Origin: an uncultured Kiritimatiellota bacterium
GTDB lineage: Bacteria > Verrucomicrobiota > Kiritimatiellia > RFP12 > DVOR01
Direction of reading: 5' to 3'
Assembly (NCBI GenBank): GCA_944389565.1
Contig: CALXMV010000024.1
Span: 1 to 33,715, forward strand
DNA: 33,715 nt
Position 1 is the first letter of the stretch, and each line of letters starts with the position of its first letter. A model generated the notes under the pieces. The model made no database searches and had not been told where the DNA came from. It was given only the letters and a program-made list of their open reading frames with translations. Both the position numbers and the translations under genes were made by a program. Below, piece by piece: positions 8,053 to 16,286 of this stretch.

Positions 8053-8695
8053 GGATTTTCCTGAGAGCGGCCTCGATTTTGGGCTCGAGGTCGTGGCCGG
8101 TGCCGTCGACGACGTGGAGGAGCCCCCGCTCGCGGTAGTAGGCGATGAGCGGATAGGTCTGCTGGGCGTAGACGTCGAGGCGGTGGCGGACGGTCGCGGG
8201 GTCGTCGTCCTTACGGATGATGAGCGCGGCGCCGCAGGCGTCGCAGACGCCCTCGTTCTTGGGGGGGAGGGTGGTGACGTTGAAGGTGGCGCCGCAGGCG
8301 GGGCAGACGCGCCGCCCGGCGATGCGGGCGACGAGGACGTCGTCGGGGACCTCCAGGAGGAGGGCGCCGCGGAGGCGGACGCCCTTGCGGGCGAGGAGGT
8401 CGGCAAGGATGTCGGCCTGGGGGACGTTGCGCGGGAACCCGTCGAGGAGGAGGACGTTGGTGGTGGGGTCGGCATCCAAGCTCTCGGCGAGGAGGTCGGC
8501 GATGGTGGCGTCGGGCACCAGGTTGCCGGCCTCCATGTAGGCCTTGGCCTTGAGGCCGGCGGGGGTGCCGGCCTTGACGGCGGCGCGGAGGAGGTCGCCG
8601 GTGGAGAGGTGGCGGATGCCGGGCAGGCGGGCGAGCTCGCCCGCGAGGGTGCCTTTGCCCGAGCCGGGCGCGCCGAGGAGGATGACGACGTTCAT
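8045..8695 (-). CDS. adk: Adenylate kinase
   Basis: The protein has 216 residues. It interconverts ATP + AMP and 2 ADP in the cytoplasm. The P-loop GAPGSGKGT is at residues 8-16, LSTGDLLR at 30-37 and the nucleotide-binding DGFPR at 85-89. The LID is the long, zinc-binding form with Cys131, Cys134, Cys151 and Cys154 (CPAC and CDAC). It starts 12 nt after secY and overlaps map by 8 nt. Confidence 0.98.
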   Translation of the reverse strand: MNVVILLGAPGSGKGTLAGELARLPGIRHLSTGDLLRAAVKAGTPAGLKAKAYMEAGNLVPDATIADLLAESLDADPTTNVLLLDGFPRNVPQADILADLLARKGVRLRGALLLEVPDDVLVARIAGRRVCPACGATFNVTTLPPKNEGVCDACGAALIIRKDDDPATVRHRLDVYAQQTYPLIAYYRERGLLHVVDGTGHDLEPKIEAALRKIHD

Positions 8696-8707
8696 GATGG
8701 GCCTTTC

Positions 8708-10081
8708 TCAACGGCGGCCGGTGATGCGGCCGTGCTTGAGGAAGCCGTCATAGTTGCGCATGACGAGCTGGGACTCCAGGCGGCGCAGGGTGTCGAGCGC
8801 GACGCCGACGATGATGAGCAGGGAGGTGCCGCCGAAGAAGGAGGCGATCTCCCAGGAGATGTTGCGCGAGGAGGTGAGGAGGAGCGGGATGACGGCGATG
8901 GCCAGGAGGGCGAGGGCGCCGATGATGGTGACGCGCGTCATCACGGCGTCAAGGTATTCGGCGGTGGCGAGGCCGGGGCGGATGCCGGGGATGTAGGAGC
9001 CGTCGCGCTTGAGGCCGTCGGAGATGTTCATCGCGTTGAACTGGGTGGCGACCCAGAAGAAGGTGAAGAAGAGGATGAGCGCGCCGTAGAGGACGATGTG
9101 GGTGACGGTGTCGGGCATGGCGACGACCTCGCCGATGCGCTGAAGCGTCTGGGTGACGGCATTGCCATCCTTGGGCAGGCCGCGGAGCATACCGATGAGC
9201 TGGAGGATGGGGCCGGCGAAGATGATGGGCATGACGCCGGAATAGTTCACGCGCAGGGGCAGGTAGGTGACGCCGCCGCCGTAGGCCGCGCCGCGGGAGA
9301 TGGCGCGCGTGGAGTGGATGGGGATCTTACGCAGGGCCTGGGTGATGGCCACGGTGCCCAGCAGCACGGCGAAGAAGAAGACGAGCAGGATGCCCAGCTC
9401 CCAGATCTGCCCCTGCGCCTGGGCGCCGCCGATGTTGAAATAGCGGCGGGCGGCGTCGGCCACGGCCACGGGCAGGCGCGAGGTGATGTTGATCATGATG
9501 AGCAGGGAGACGCCGTTGCCGATGCCGCGCTCGGTGATCTGATCGCCCAGCCACATGACGAACATGGAGGCACCCGTCATGGCGATGACGGTGTTGACGT
9601 AGAAGAGGAAGGGGTTCATGGCCACCAGGCGGAGCGCCTCGCCGGCGCCGAGGCGCTCGGGGTGGAGCATGGTGTTGGCCAAGGCGATGGCCTGGAAGAC
9701 GCAGATGCCGATGGTGAGCCAGCGGATGTAGAGGTTGAGCGTCTTGCGGCCGGCGTCGCCCTCGCGCTGGAGGCGGCCGAGCGCGGGAATGACGGCCGTC
9801 ATCAGCTGGATGATGATCTGCGCGGAGATGTAGGGCCAGATGGAGAGGGTGCCAACCGAGCATTGGGTCAGCGCGCCGCCGGTGAACGTGTCGAACCACG
9901 CGACGAGGCCGCCGGAGGAGTTGGCCTGCATCATCTCTTGGAGTTGGACGATGGCCGACCAATTGACGCCAGGGGTCGGGATCATCGCCAAGAGCCGGGC
10001 CACGGCCACCAAGCCGATGGTGAAGAAAATACGGGCGCGGAGCTCAGGAATCTTGAAAAGGTTGGCGAAAGTCTTGAGCAT
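8708..10081 (-). CDS. secY: Preprotein translocase subunit SecY
   Basis: The protein has 457 residues, with ten hydrophobic segments as expected for the channel of the Sec translocon in the inner membrane. The N-terminus MLKTFANLFKIPELRARIFF and the plug-proximal TPGVNWSAI are typical, as is the cytoplasmic loop around QALRKIPIHSTRAISRG, which contacts SecA and the ribosome. The C-terminus ends NYDGFLKHGRITGRR. The start has TGAGG 7-8 nt upstream. A 110-nt hairpin-rich gap separates it from rplO, unusual for this tightly packed operon. Confidence 0.98.
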   Translation of the reverse strand: MLKTFANLFKIPELRARIFFTIGLVAVARLLAMIPTPGVNWSAIVQLQEMMQANSSGGLVAWFDTFTGGALTQCSVGTLSIWPYISAQIIIQLMTAVIPALGRLQREGDAGRKTLNLYIRWLTIGICVFQAIALANTMLHPERLGAGEALRLVAMNPFLFYVNTVIAMTGASMFVMWLGDQITERGIGNGVSLLIMINITSRLPVAVADAARRYFNIGGAQAQGQIWELGILLVFFFAVLLGTVAITQALRKIPIHSTRAISRGAAYGGGVTYLPLRVNYSGVMPIIFAGPILQLIGMLRGLPKDGNAVTQTLQRIGEVVAMPDTVTHIVLYGALILFFTFFWVATQFNAMNISDGLKRDGSYIPGIRPGLATAEYLDAVMTRVTIIGALALLAIAVIPLLLTSSRNISWEIASFFGGTSLLIIVGVALDTLRRLESQLVMRNYDGFLKHGRITGRR

Positions 10082-10191
10082 GAGGAAACCTCAGGGTGCG
10101 GGGCGCTCAGTCATGTCGCGGGGCGGGGCCCCGGGAAAAGGGCGCGCCCGGCCCCGGCCGCAGGGCCGGGGCGCGGGAGCGGGGAGCGGGG
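10082..10191 (-). promoter_or_regulatory. Hairpin-rich gap between rplO and secY
   Basis: The gap holds a perfect 9-bp stem (10151-10159 with 10164-10172, 4-nt loop), then the palindrome GGGCGCGCCC (10140-10149) followed by only four T on the transcribed strand. It could act as a weak attenuator or mRNA-processing site before secY. I see no promoter with good boxes. Confidence 0.45.
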
Positions 10192-10638
10192 TCAGATGAC
10201 CTCGCAGGTGCCGCCGGCGGCCTCGATCTTGGCCTTGGCGGAGGCGGAGAAGGCGGAGGCCTTCACGGTGAGCTTCTTGGTGAGCTCGCCGTCGCCCAGG
10301 ATCTTGATGCCGGCTTCCTTGGCCGGGCGGTAGCCGAAGCCCGCCGCGAGCATCACGTCGATGTCCACCACGGAGCCGTCCTCGAAGCGGTTGAGCTCGG
10401 AGACGTTGAGGCCGTAGAAGGGGACGCGGTTGGGGTTCTTGTGGCCGCGCTTGGGCAGGCGGCGCATGAGGGGCATCTGGCCGCCTTCGAAGCCGAGCTT
10501 CTGCTTGTGGCCCTTGCGGGAGCCCTGGCCCTTGTGGCCGCGGGTGGAGGTCTTGCCCATGCCCGAGCCCATGCCGCGGCCGACGCGTTTGCGCGGCTTG
10601 CGGGCGCCCGGGGTGTTGGTGAGGGTGGAGAGATCCAT
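10192..10638 (-). CDS. rplO: 50S ribosomal protein L15
   Basis: The protein has 148 residues. It starts MDLSTLTNTPGARKPRKRVG with the glycine-rich GRGMGSGMGKTSTRGHKGQG typical of the L15 tail that reaches into 23S rRNA. The C-terminal globular part ends AAGGTCEVI. It follows rpsE directly (55 nt), with no rpmD between them. The start has GAAAGGA upstream. Confidence 0.98.
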   Translation of the reverse strand: MDLSTLTNTPGARKPRKRVGRGMGSGMGKTSTRGHKGQGSRKGHKQKLGFEGGQMPLMRRLPKRGHKNPNRVPFYGLNVSELNRFEDGSVVDIDVMLAAGFGYRPAKEAGIKILGDGELTKKLTVKASAFSASAKAKIEAAGGTCEVI

Positions 10639-10661
10639 GTCTCAAATCCTTTCTTGTGGGG

Positions 10662-10687
10662 CGCGGGCGGGGTGGGCCCCGCCCGCG
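10662..10687 (-). promoter_or_regulatory. Intercistronic hairpin between rpsE and rplO
   Basis: A perfect 11-bp GC stem (10662-10672 with 10677-10687) closes a 4-nt loop, 6 nt after the rpsE stop and 23 nt before the rplO start, where many bacteria carry rpmD. There is no T tract. Function is unknown. Confidence 0.55.
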
Positions 10688-10693
10688 GCGGCC

Positions 10694-11188
10694 TTAGGCA
10701 CGGAGCGCCGCGATGGTCTCGGCAGAACGCAGCTGGTGGAGCGCGTCGATGGTGGCCTTGACCACGTTGAGGCGGTTCTTGGAGCCGAGGGACTTGCCCA
10801 CGACGTCCTTGATGCCGGCGGCCTCGAGCACGGGGCGCATGGCGCCGCCGCAGATGATGCCGGTGCCGTCGGGCGCGGGCTTGAGGAGCACCTTGCCGCC
10901 ATCGCACACGCCGGTGACCTCGTGGGGGATGGTGGAGCCCTTCATGCACACCGGGCGCATGGCCTTGCGCGCGGCGTCGCCGCCCTTGCGGATGGCGTCG
11001 CCGACCTCGTTGGCCTTGCCGATGCCCAGGCCCACGCGACCGTTGTTGTCGCCCACCACGATGATGGCCGAGAAGCTGAAGCGGCGGCCGCCCTTGACGG
11101 TCTTCGCGCAGCGGTTCACGAACACGGTCTTCTCGTCGAACTCCGGCGCCGCGTCGCGGTCGCGGTTGTTGCGGTCGAACATAGGCAT
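10694..11188 (-). CDS. rpsE: 30S ribosomal protein S5
   Basis: The protein has 164 residues. The double-stranded RNA-binding-like N-terminal domain includes TVKGGRRFSFSAIIVVGDNNG, and the C-terminal domain includes the GSKNRLNVVKATIDAL signature. S5 takes part in decoding accuracy and helps form the mRNA entry channel. The ATG at 11188 overlaps the rplR stop (TAATG), so the pair is translationally coupled; the longer open frame upstream is a shadow of rplR. Confidence 0.98.
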   Translation of the reverse strand: MPMFDRNNRDRDAAPEFDEKTVFVNRCAKTVKGGRRFSFSAIIVVGDNNGRVGLGIGKANEVGDAIRKGGDAARKAMRPVCMKGSTIPHEVTGVCDGGKVLLKPAPDGTGIICGGAMRPVLEAAGIKDVVGKSLGSKNRLNVVKATIDALHQLRSAETIAALRA

Positions 11189-11559
11189 TACGCTTCCTCC
11201 GTCTTGGCGGTGATGGCGAGGCCGGCGGCGACGGCGGACTCGACGATGGTCTTGACGCGGCCATGGTACTTGTAGCCGGCGCGGTCGACGACGACGGTCT
11301 TGATGCCCTTGGCCTGCGCGGCCTGGGCGGCGGCCTCGCCGAGGGCCTTGGCGCCCTCGATGTTGCACTTCTGGCCACCCTTGAGGGTGGAGGCGGAGGC
11401 CACGGTGGTCTGGGCCACGTCGTCGATGAACTGCACGTACATGTAGCGGTTCGAGACGAAGATGGCCATGCGCGGGCGCTCGGCGGTGCCGGCGCTGATG
11501 CGGCGGCGGATGCGCTGGTGGCGCGCGACGCGGCGTTCTTTGCGGTTCTTCAAACTCAT
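11188..11559 (-). CDS. rplR: 50S ribosomal protein L18
   Basis: The protein has 123 residues. It starts MSLKNRKERRVARHQRIRRR at 11559 and carries the 5S rRNA-binding fold (RMAIFVSNRYMYVQFIDD, then DRAGYKYHGRVKTIVESA). L18 helps to load 5S rRNA, with L5, into the central protuberance. It follows rplF by 23 nt and overlaps rpsE by one base. Confidence 0.98.
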   Translation of the reverse strand: MSLKNRKERRVARHQRIRRRISAGTAERPRMAIFVSNRYMYVQFIDDVAQTTVASASTLKGGQKCNIEGAKALGEAAAQAAQAKGIKTVVVDRAGYKYHGRVKTIVESAVAAGLAITAKTEEA

Positions 11560-11582
11560 GGTTGCAAATCTCCTGGCCGGGG

Positions 11583-12122
11583 TTAGGCGACGGTCTTGCC
11601 TTCCTTGCGGCGGATCTTCTCGTCCTTGTAGCGGATCCCCTTGCCCTTGTAGGGCTCGGCGGGGTAGTAGGAGCGGATGCGCGCGGCGGCCTCGCCGACG
11701 GTCTCCTTGTCGATGCCCTCGACCTTGACGTTGACGTCGCCGGTGACGGTGACGGTGCAACCCTCGGGGATGAGGTACTCCTTGGGCGAGGCGAAGCCGA
11801 GCGTCAGGATGGCCTTGTTGCCTTGGACGGCGGCCTTGAAGCCGGTGCCCTCGATGACGAGCTCCTTGGCGTAGCCCTTGGTGACGCCCTCGATCATGTT
11901 CTTGACGAGCGTGCGGGTGAGGCCATGGAAGCTCTTCTGGGCGCGGGAGTCGTCGGCGCGGGCCACGCGGACCTCGCTGCCTTCGACGGTGACGGTGATG
12001 CCCTTCTGGAAGGTGCGCGCGAGCTCACCTTTGGGGCCCTTGACGGTCACCTCGTTGCCGTTGGCGACGGTGACGGTGACGCCGGCGGGGACGGTGACGG
12101 GCTGCTTGCCGATACGGGACAT
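11583..12122 (-). CDS. rplF: 50S ribosomal protein L6
   Basis: The protein has 179 residues. The N-terminus MSRIGKQPVTVPAGVTV and the C-terminal motif AARIRSYYPAEPYKGKGIRY mark the duplicated L6 fold, which lies near the factor-binding region below the L7/L12 stalk. It starts 13 nt after rpsH with a strong GGAGG upstream. Confidence 0.98.
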   Translation of the reverse strand: MSRIGKQPVTVPAGVTVTVANGNEVTVKGPKGELARTFQKGITVTVEGSEVRVARADDSRAQKSFHGLTRTLVKNMIEGVTKGYAKELVIEGTGFKAAVQGNKAILTLGFASPKEYLIPEGCTVTVTGDVNVKVEGIDKETVGEAAARIRSYYPAEPYKGKGIRYKDEKIRRKEGKTVA

Positions 12123-12135
12123 TGCGGGGCCTCCT

Positions 12136-12528
12136 TTACCAGATGGTGCAGAGCAGCTCGCCGCCGAGCCGACGCTCGCGGGCGGTCTTGCCGCTCATGA
12201 TGCCGCCGGAGGTGCTGAGCACCGCGATGCCCAGGCCGCCGAGGACTTTGGGGATGTCGGTGTAGCCGCAGAAACGGCGCAGGCCGGGGCGGGAGACGCG
12301 CTCGAGGCCGCGGATGGCGGGCTCGGCGCGGTCGCTGTACTTCAGCTCGATGGTCAGCGTGCGCTTCACGTCGCCCACCATCGAGTAGTCGGCGATGTAG
12401 CCCTCCTCCTTCAGCACGCGGGCGATCTCGCCCTTGATGCGGGAGCCGGGCATCGACACCTCGGGGTGGCGCGCCTTCTGCGCGTTGCGGATGCGCACCA
12501 GCATGTCGGAAATGGGATCGGTCATCAT
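12136..12528 (-). CDS. rpsH: 30S ribosomal protein S8
   Basis: The protein has 130 residues. It starts MMTDPISDMLVRIRNAQKAR and ends with STSGGIMSGKTARERRLGGELLC in the family pattern. S8 is a primary 16S rRNA binder and, in Escherichia coli, the repressor of the spc operon. Two ATG codons are adjacent (12528 and 12525); AGGA stands 8 nt before the first. It is 16 nt after rpsN. Confidence 0.97.
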   Translation of the reverse strand: MMTDPISDMLVRIRNAQKARHPEVSMPGSRIKGEIARVLKEEGYIADYSMVGDVKRTLTIELKYSDRAEPAIRGLERVSRPGLRRFCGYTDIPKVLGGLGIAVLSTSGGIMSGKTARERRLGGELLCTIW

Positions 12529-12544
12529 TTCGGTGGTCCTCCTC

Positions 12545-12730
12545 TTACCAACTGGCCTTGGTGACGCCGGGAATCTCGCCGTTCAGCGCCATCTCGCGGA
12601 AGCAGAGGCGGCAGAGGCGGAACTTGCGGATGACGCTGTGGGGGCGGCCGCAACGGGAGCAACGGGTGTACGCGCGGACGCCGAACTTCGGCTTGCGCGC
12701 AGCCTTGACGATCAAAGAGGTCTTAGCCAT
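12545..12730 (-). CDS. rpsN: 30S ribosomal protein S14, type Z
   Basis: The protein has 61 residues, the short zinc form. Cys24, Cys27, Cys40 and Cys43 (CSRC and CRLC) hold the zinc. S14 belongs to the head of the small subunit close to the A and P sites. It sits between rplE and rpsH, 12 nt after the former. Confidence 0.98.
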   Translation of the reverse strand: MAKTSLIVKAARKPKFGVRAYTRCSRCGRPHSVIRKFRLCRLCFREMALNGEIPGVTKASW

Positions 12731-12742
12731 GTCTCTCTCTCC

Positions 12743-13273
12743 TTAGCGGCCCATGAAGGGCATGCCCAGCGCCTCGAGGAGGGCCTTGGAGCCGGCCTTG
12801 TCCTGGGCGGTGGTGACGAAGGTGATGTCAAGGCCGGAGGCGGTGCTCACGGCGGTGATCTCGGGGAAGGTCACATACTCCTTCATGCCCATCGTGTAGT
12901 TGCCGGCCTTGTCGAAGCCGCGGTTGGGCACGCCGCGGAAGTCGCGGATGCGCGGGAGGGTGACGTTGAAGAAGCGCTCGGCGAACTCGTACATCCGCGC
13001 ACCGCGCAGCGTCACCTTCGCGCCGATGGGCATCCCCTCGCGAAGCTTGAAGTTGGAGATGCTCTTGCGCGCCTTGCAGAGGACGGCCTTCTGGCCGGTG
13101 ATGGCCTCCAGGTCCTGCACAAGCTGCTTCTGGACGTCCTTGTCCACGATGCCGAAGGCCATGTTCACGACGATCTTCGACAGCTTGGGGACGAGCATGG
13201 GGTTGGCGATGCCCAGCTTCTCCTTGAGGGCCGGGACGATCTCCTTGGCGTAGGTCTCTTTCAGGTTGGCCAT
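12743..13273 (-). CDS. rplE: 50S ribosomal protein L5
   Basis: The protein has 176 residues. Family blocks are NLKETYAKEIVPALKEK, PKLSKIVVNMAFG, the LREGMPIGAKVTLRGARMYE loop and the end LLEALGMPF. L5 binds 5S rRNA and contacts P-site tRNA. It starts 12 nt after rplX. Confidence 0.98.
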   Translation of the reverse strand: MANLKETYAKEIVPALKEKLGIANPMLVPKLSKIVVNMAFGIVDKDVQKQLVQDLEAITGQKAVLCKARKSISNFKLREGMPIGAKVTLRGARMYEFAERFFNVTLPRIRDFRGVPNRGFDKAGNYTMGMKEYVTFPEITAVSTASGLDITFVTTAQDKAGSKALLEALGMPFMGR

Positions 13274-13285
13274 GTCCGTGCTCCT

Positions 13286-13606
13286 TTAGTCCAACGCCTT
13301 GCCCGAGACCTTCAGGGTCCGGATCTTGGTCTCGCCGTTGAGGGTGCGGGCGATGCGGCTGCCCTTCTTGGCGCCCTCGTCGTACGGCATCAGGTTGGAG
13401 AGCCGGATCGGCGCGGGGGTCTGCACCAGACCGCCCTCGATCCCGCGCTGCTCGTCGCGCCGCACGAACTGGGTCAGCGTGCGGAAGCCCTCCACCAGCG
13501 CGGTCCCGCGCTTGGGGTTCACGGAGAGGACCTTCCCGGTCTTCCCCTTGTCGGCGCCGGCGATTGCGATCACCGTGTCGCCCTTCTTGATTCTTGCGAT
13601 ACTCAT
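13286..13606 (-). CDS. rplX: 50S ribosomal protein L24
   Basis: The protein has 106 residues. The start MSIARIKKGDTVIAIAGADK at 13606 begins the KOW motif (GDTVIAIAGADKGKTGKVL), which binds 23S rRNA early in assembly. An in-frame ATG at 13636 would add ten residues but has no site. Unlike most neighbours it is separated from the gene before it (rplN) by 113 nt. Confidence 0.97.
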   Translation of the reverse strand: MSIARIKKGDTVIAIAGADKGKTGKVLSVNPKRGTALVEGFRTLTQFVRRDEQRGIEGGLVQTPAPIRLSNLMPYDEGAKKGSRIARTLNGETKIRTLKVSGKALD

Positions 13607-13719
13607 TGTCTTTCCGTAACTCGCGAGTTGTAACAAACGCAGTTCGCAAACGTCCCGTTCGCCTTGTGGGATGGCCCGGCTTACGCTTACGTATTACCTG
13701 CGGTCACGAACGGTCACCC
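13607..13719 (-). promoter_or_regulatory. Long rplN-rplX gap with a 12-bp palindrome
   Basis: The gap contains AACTCGCGAGTT, a perfect 12-bp palindrome (13619-13630), 13 nt before the rplX start, and a short direct repeat GGTCAC-GAAC-GGTCAC near 13700. I cannot find convincing promoter boxes. It may be a regulatory leader, for instance for ribosomal-protein feedback. Confidence 0.35.
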
Positions 13720-14085
13720 TCACACCACCTCGGGCGCGAGGGAGATGACCTTCATCTGGCCCTTGTCGCGCAGCTCGCGCGCCACGGGCCCGAAAATGCG
13801 CGTGCCCATCGGGTTGTGCTTCGCGTCCACGATCACGCACGCGTTCTGGTCGAAGCGGACGTACGAGCCGTCCGGGCGGGCGATCGGGTGCGCGGTGCGC
13901 ACGATCAGCGCGAAGCACACCTGGCCCTTCTTGACCGCGCCGGTGGGGCTGGCCTCCTGGATGGAGACGCGGATGATGTCGCCCACGCCGGCGGTGCCTT
14001 TGCGCTGGCCGAGGATGCGGAAGCACTTGGCGATCTTCGCCCCGGTGTTGTCCGCCACCACAAGCTTGCTCTCTTCGATGATCAT
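13720..14085 (-). CDS. rplN: 50S ribosomal protein L14
   Basis: The protein has 121 residues. It starts [17 protein letters not shown] and contains the signature [20 protein letters not shown] and [21 protein letters not shown]14 forms an intersubunit bridge and is the landing site of the silencing factor RsfS. It starts 3 nt after the rpsQ stop. Confidence 0.98.
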   Translation of the reverse strand: MIIEESKLVVADNTGAKIAKCFRILGQRKGTAGVGDIIRVSIQEASPTGAVKKGQVCFALIVRTAHPIARPDGSYVRFDQNACVIVDAKHNPMGTRIFGPVARELRDKGQMKVISLAPEVV

Positions 14086-14088
14086 CTC

Positions 14089-14352
14089 TTACTTCTCCTC
14101 GACGGAGACCAGGCGCCAGCGCTTGGTCTTGCTCAACGGGCGCGTCTCCATGATCACCACCGTGTCGCCGACCTTGGCCGCGTTGGCCTCGTCGTGCGCA
14201 TGGAACTTCTTGGAGGTCTTCACGACCTTGCCGTAGATGGGGTGGAGGAGGCGGCGCTCGACGCGCACGGTGATCGATTTGTCGCCGGACTTGCTGACGA
14301 CGGTGCCCTTGCGCACCTTGCGCGATCCGCGCTCGACGGTCGTGTCGCTCAT
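14089..14352 (-). CDS. rpsQ: 30S ribosomal protein S17
   Basis: The protein has 87 residues. The OB-fold blocks [39 protein letters not shown] and [18 protein letters not shown] are diagnostic. S17 is a primary 16S rRNA binder. Its ATG overlaps the rpmC stop by 4 nt (ATGA). Confidence 0.98.
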   Translation of the reverse strand: MSDTTVERGSRKVRKGTVVSKSGDKSITVRVERRLLHPIYGKVVKTSKKFHAHDEANAAKVGDTVVIMETRPLSKTKRWRLVSVEEK

Positions 14353-14549
14353 TGGTTCACCTTCTTCTGGTTGATGACGGTCTTGATCCGGGCGATGTCC
14401 CGGCGCAGGACGGCCAGTTGGCCGGGGGTCTGGATGCCACCGACGGTGGAGTTGTGGCGCAGGCGCAGGGTGCGCAGCTCCGCCTCCTTGTCACGGAGGA
14501 GGGCCGCCAACGCCTCGGCGCTCTGCTCTTTGATCTCGGCGATCTTCAT
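14349..14549 (-). CDS. rpmC: 50S ribosomal protein L29
   Basis: The protein has 66 residues in two long helices. It starts [20 protein letters not shown] and has the [17 protein letters not shown] helix. L29 lies at the tunnel exit with L23, where trigger factor and SRP dock. It starts 13 nt after rplP and overlaps rpsQ. Confidence 0.97.
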   Translation of the reverse strand: MKIAEIKEQSAEALAALLRDKEAELRTLRLRHNSTVGGIQTPGQLAVLRRDIARIKTVINQKKVNQ

Positions 14550-14562
14550 GTCGTCTTCTCCG

Positions 14563-14970
14563 TTAGCGGCCGATGAGCTGGGTGCGGATGCCGAGCTTCG
14601 TGTCGGCCAGGCGCAGGCACTCGCGGGCGAGGGACTCGGGGATGCCGCCCACCTCGAAGAGGACCTTGCCGGGGAGCACCACGGCCACCCAGAATTCGGG
14701 GTTGCCCTTGCCCGAGCCCATGCGGACTTCGATCGGCTTCTTGGTCACCGGCTTGTCCGGGAAGATGCGCACCCAGAGCTTGCCCTTGCGCTTCATGTGG
14801 CGGTTGATCGCCACGCGGCACGCCTCGATCTGGGTGTTCGTCACCCAGCCGCGGCCCAGGGCCTTGATTCCGTACTCGCCGTAGGCGAGCTTGTCGCCGC
14901 TGGTCGCGAAGCCCTTGCGGGAGCCCTTCGAGACCTTGCGGTGCTTCACGCGTTTAGGCATGAGAGGCAT
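14563..14970 (-). CDS. rplP: 50S ribosomal protein L16
   Basis: The protein has 135 residues. The block [17 protein letters not shown], the [19 protein letters not shown] loop and the end [14 protein letters not shown] are typical. L16 lies near the A-site tRNA elbow. I chose the ATG at 14970 because AAGGAGG stands 5 nt before it; the second ATG (14961) is the usual start of shorter homologues. Either start overlaps the end of rpsC (17 or 8 nt), so the ribosome-binding site is inside rpsC. Confidence 0.96.
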   Translation of the reverse strand: MPLMPKRVKHRKVSKGSRKGFATSGDKLAYGEYGIKALGRGWVTNTQIEACRVAINRHMKRKGKLWVRIFPDKPVTKKPIEVRMGSGKGNPEFWVAVVLPGKVLFEVGGIPESLARECLRLADTKLGIRTQLIGR

Positions 14971-15640
14971 AGTTCCTCCTTCCGCGGTCGCCGCCGCGCC
15001 CCTGGCGGGCGGGCTGGAAGTCTTCGCGCTTGCAGATCCACACCTTCACGCCGATCTTGCCGGCGGTGGTGTTGGCCTCCACGAAGCCATAATCGATGTT
15101 GGCGCGCAGCGTGTGCAGGGGCACCTTGCCCTTCATGCTCCACTCCACGCGGGAGATCTCCGCGCCGTTGATGCGCCCGGCGCAGCGGATCTTGATGCCG
15201 TCCACGCCGAGCTCCATCGCCGTCTTCTCCGCGCGCTTGATGGCGCGCTTCACGGCGATGCGGTGCTCGATCTGCTGGGCGATGCTCTCGGCCACCAGCT
15301 GGGCGTCCGCGTCGGGCGTGCGGACCTCCTGGATGTCCAGGTAGATCTCCTTGCCGGTCTTCTTGGCCAGGGCGGCCTTCAGCTTCTCCACGTCCTGGCC
15401 CTTGCGGCCGACGATGATGCCCGGGCGGGCGGAGAAGATGACCACGCGCACGCGGTTGGCGTAGCGCTCGATCCCGATCTTCGTGATGGCCGCGCCCTCG
15501 ATGGACTTGCGGACCGTCTCACGGATCACGTTGTCCTCGGCCAGGTTTAGGCCGAAATCCTGCTTCTTCGCGAACCAACGCGACTGCCACTGCTTGTTCA
15601 GGGCAATGCGGAAGCCGATAGGGTTGACTTTCTGTCCCAA
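14954..15640 (-). CDS. rpsC: 30S ribosomal protein S3 (TTG start)
   Basis: The protein has 228 residues. It begins [17 protein letters not shown] after a TTG start codon at 15640, with GAGGAG 7 nt upstream. The KH domain with the [11 protein letters not shown] loop is at about residues 78-90. The tail is Arg/Gly-rich ([17 protein letters not shown]). S3 lines the mRNA entry channel and has helicase activity with S4 and S5. It is 15 nt after rplV and overlaps rplP. Confidence 0.97.
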   Translation of the reverse strand: MGQKVNPIGFRIALNKQWQSRWFAKKQDFGLNLAEDNVIRETVRKSIEGAAITKIGIERYANRVRVVIFSARPGIIVGRKGQDVEKLKAALAKKTGKEIYLDIQEVRTPDADAQLVAESIAQQIEHRIAVKRAIKRAEKTAMELGVDGIKIRCAGRINGAEISRVEWSMKGKVPLHTLRANIDYGFVEANTTAGKIGVKVWICKREDFQPARQGRGGDRGRRNYASHA

Positions 15641-15655
15641 GGTAGGCTCCTCGTG

Positions 15656-15988
15656 TTACTCGTTCGTCAGCACCACCGTGAGGTGGCTGAGCTTCTTCTG
15701 GATCGGCTTGGCGGAACCGCGCGCGCCGCACCAGTAGCGCTTCATGCGCGTGCCCTCGTCGAAGACGGCCTTCTTGACCGTCAGCGTCTCGGCGTCGAGG
15801 TTGTTGTTGTGCGCGGCGTTGGCCGCGGCCGAGCGGAGCGCGGCGGCCAGGAAACGGCCGGCCTTGAGCGGGCTGAAGTCCGCCACCGCCAGCGCGTCGG
15901 CCAGGGGCAGCCCCTGCACGCGGCGGGCCAAGGGGCGCGCCTTGCGCACGGAGATGCGCAGATTGCGGGAGATCGCTTTCACTTCCAT
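15656..15988 (-). CDS. rplV: 50S ribosomal protein L22
   Basis: The protein has 110 residues. RNLRISVRKARPLARRVQG and the C-terminal RMKRYWCGARGSAKPIQKK hairpin that reaches the narrow part of the exit tunnel are clear. The hairpin reads CGARGSA where many homologues have a PRARGRA-type sequence. It starts 13 nt after rpsS. Confidence 0.97.
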   Translation of the reverse strand: MEVKAISRNLRISVRKARPLARRVQGLPLADALAVADFSPLKAGRFLAAALRSAAANAAHNNNLDAETLTVKKAVFDEGTRMKRYWCGARGSAKPIQKKLSHLTVVLTNE

Positions 15989-16001
15989 GTCACGACTCCT
16001 T

Positions 16002-16280
16002 TTACTTCGAGGCCTTTTCCGTCAGGCCGCCATGGGCCTTGAAGGTGCGGGTGTTGGAGAACTCGCCCAGGCGGTGCCCGACCATGTTCTCGGTGATGAA
16101 GACCGGCATGTGCTGCTTGCCGTTGTGGATGGCGAAGGTGTGCCCGACGAACTCGGGGAGCACCATCGAGCGGCGCGACCACGTCTTGATCGGCAGTTTC
16201 TTGCCCGAGGCGTTCATCTTCTCCACCTTGCGGAGGAGCGACGGCTCAACATACGGGCCTTTCTTGATGGAACGTGCCAT
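16002..16280 (-). CDS. rpsS: 30S ribosomal protein S19
   Basis: The protein has 92 residues. It starts [20 protein letters not shown] and contains [20 protein letters not shown] and [19 protein letters not shown]19 pairs with S13 in the head of the 30S subunit. It starts 6 nt after rplB. Confidence 0.98.
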   Translation of the reverse strand: MARSIKKGPYVEPSLLRKVEKMNASGKKLPIKTWSRRSMVLPEFVGHTFAIHNGKQHMPVFITENMVGHRLGEFSNTRTFKAHGGLTEKASK

Positions 16281-16286
16281 AGTGCG

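Noticed and set aside
10090..10113. Seven-codon frame MTERPAP before secY as a leader peptide
   Set aside because: It has no ribosome-binding site and no regulatory codon run; chance is the simpler explanation.
3604..10333. Very long plus-strand open frames over rplQ-secY (for example 3604-5547 and 8051-10333)
   Set aside because: They are antisense shadows of the ribosomal genes, rich in Gly, Ala, Asp, Val and Leu as expected from GC-rich third positions.
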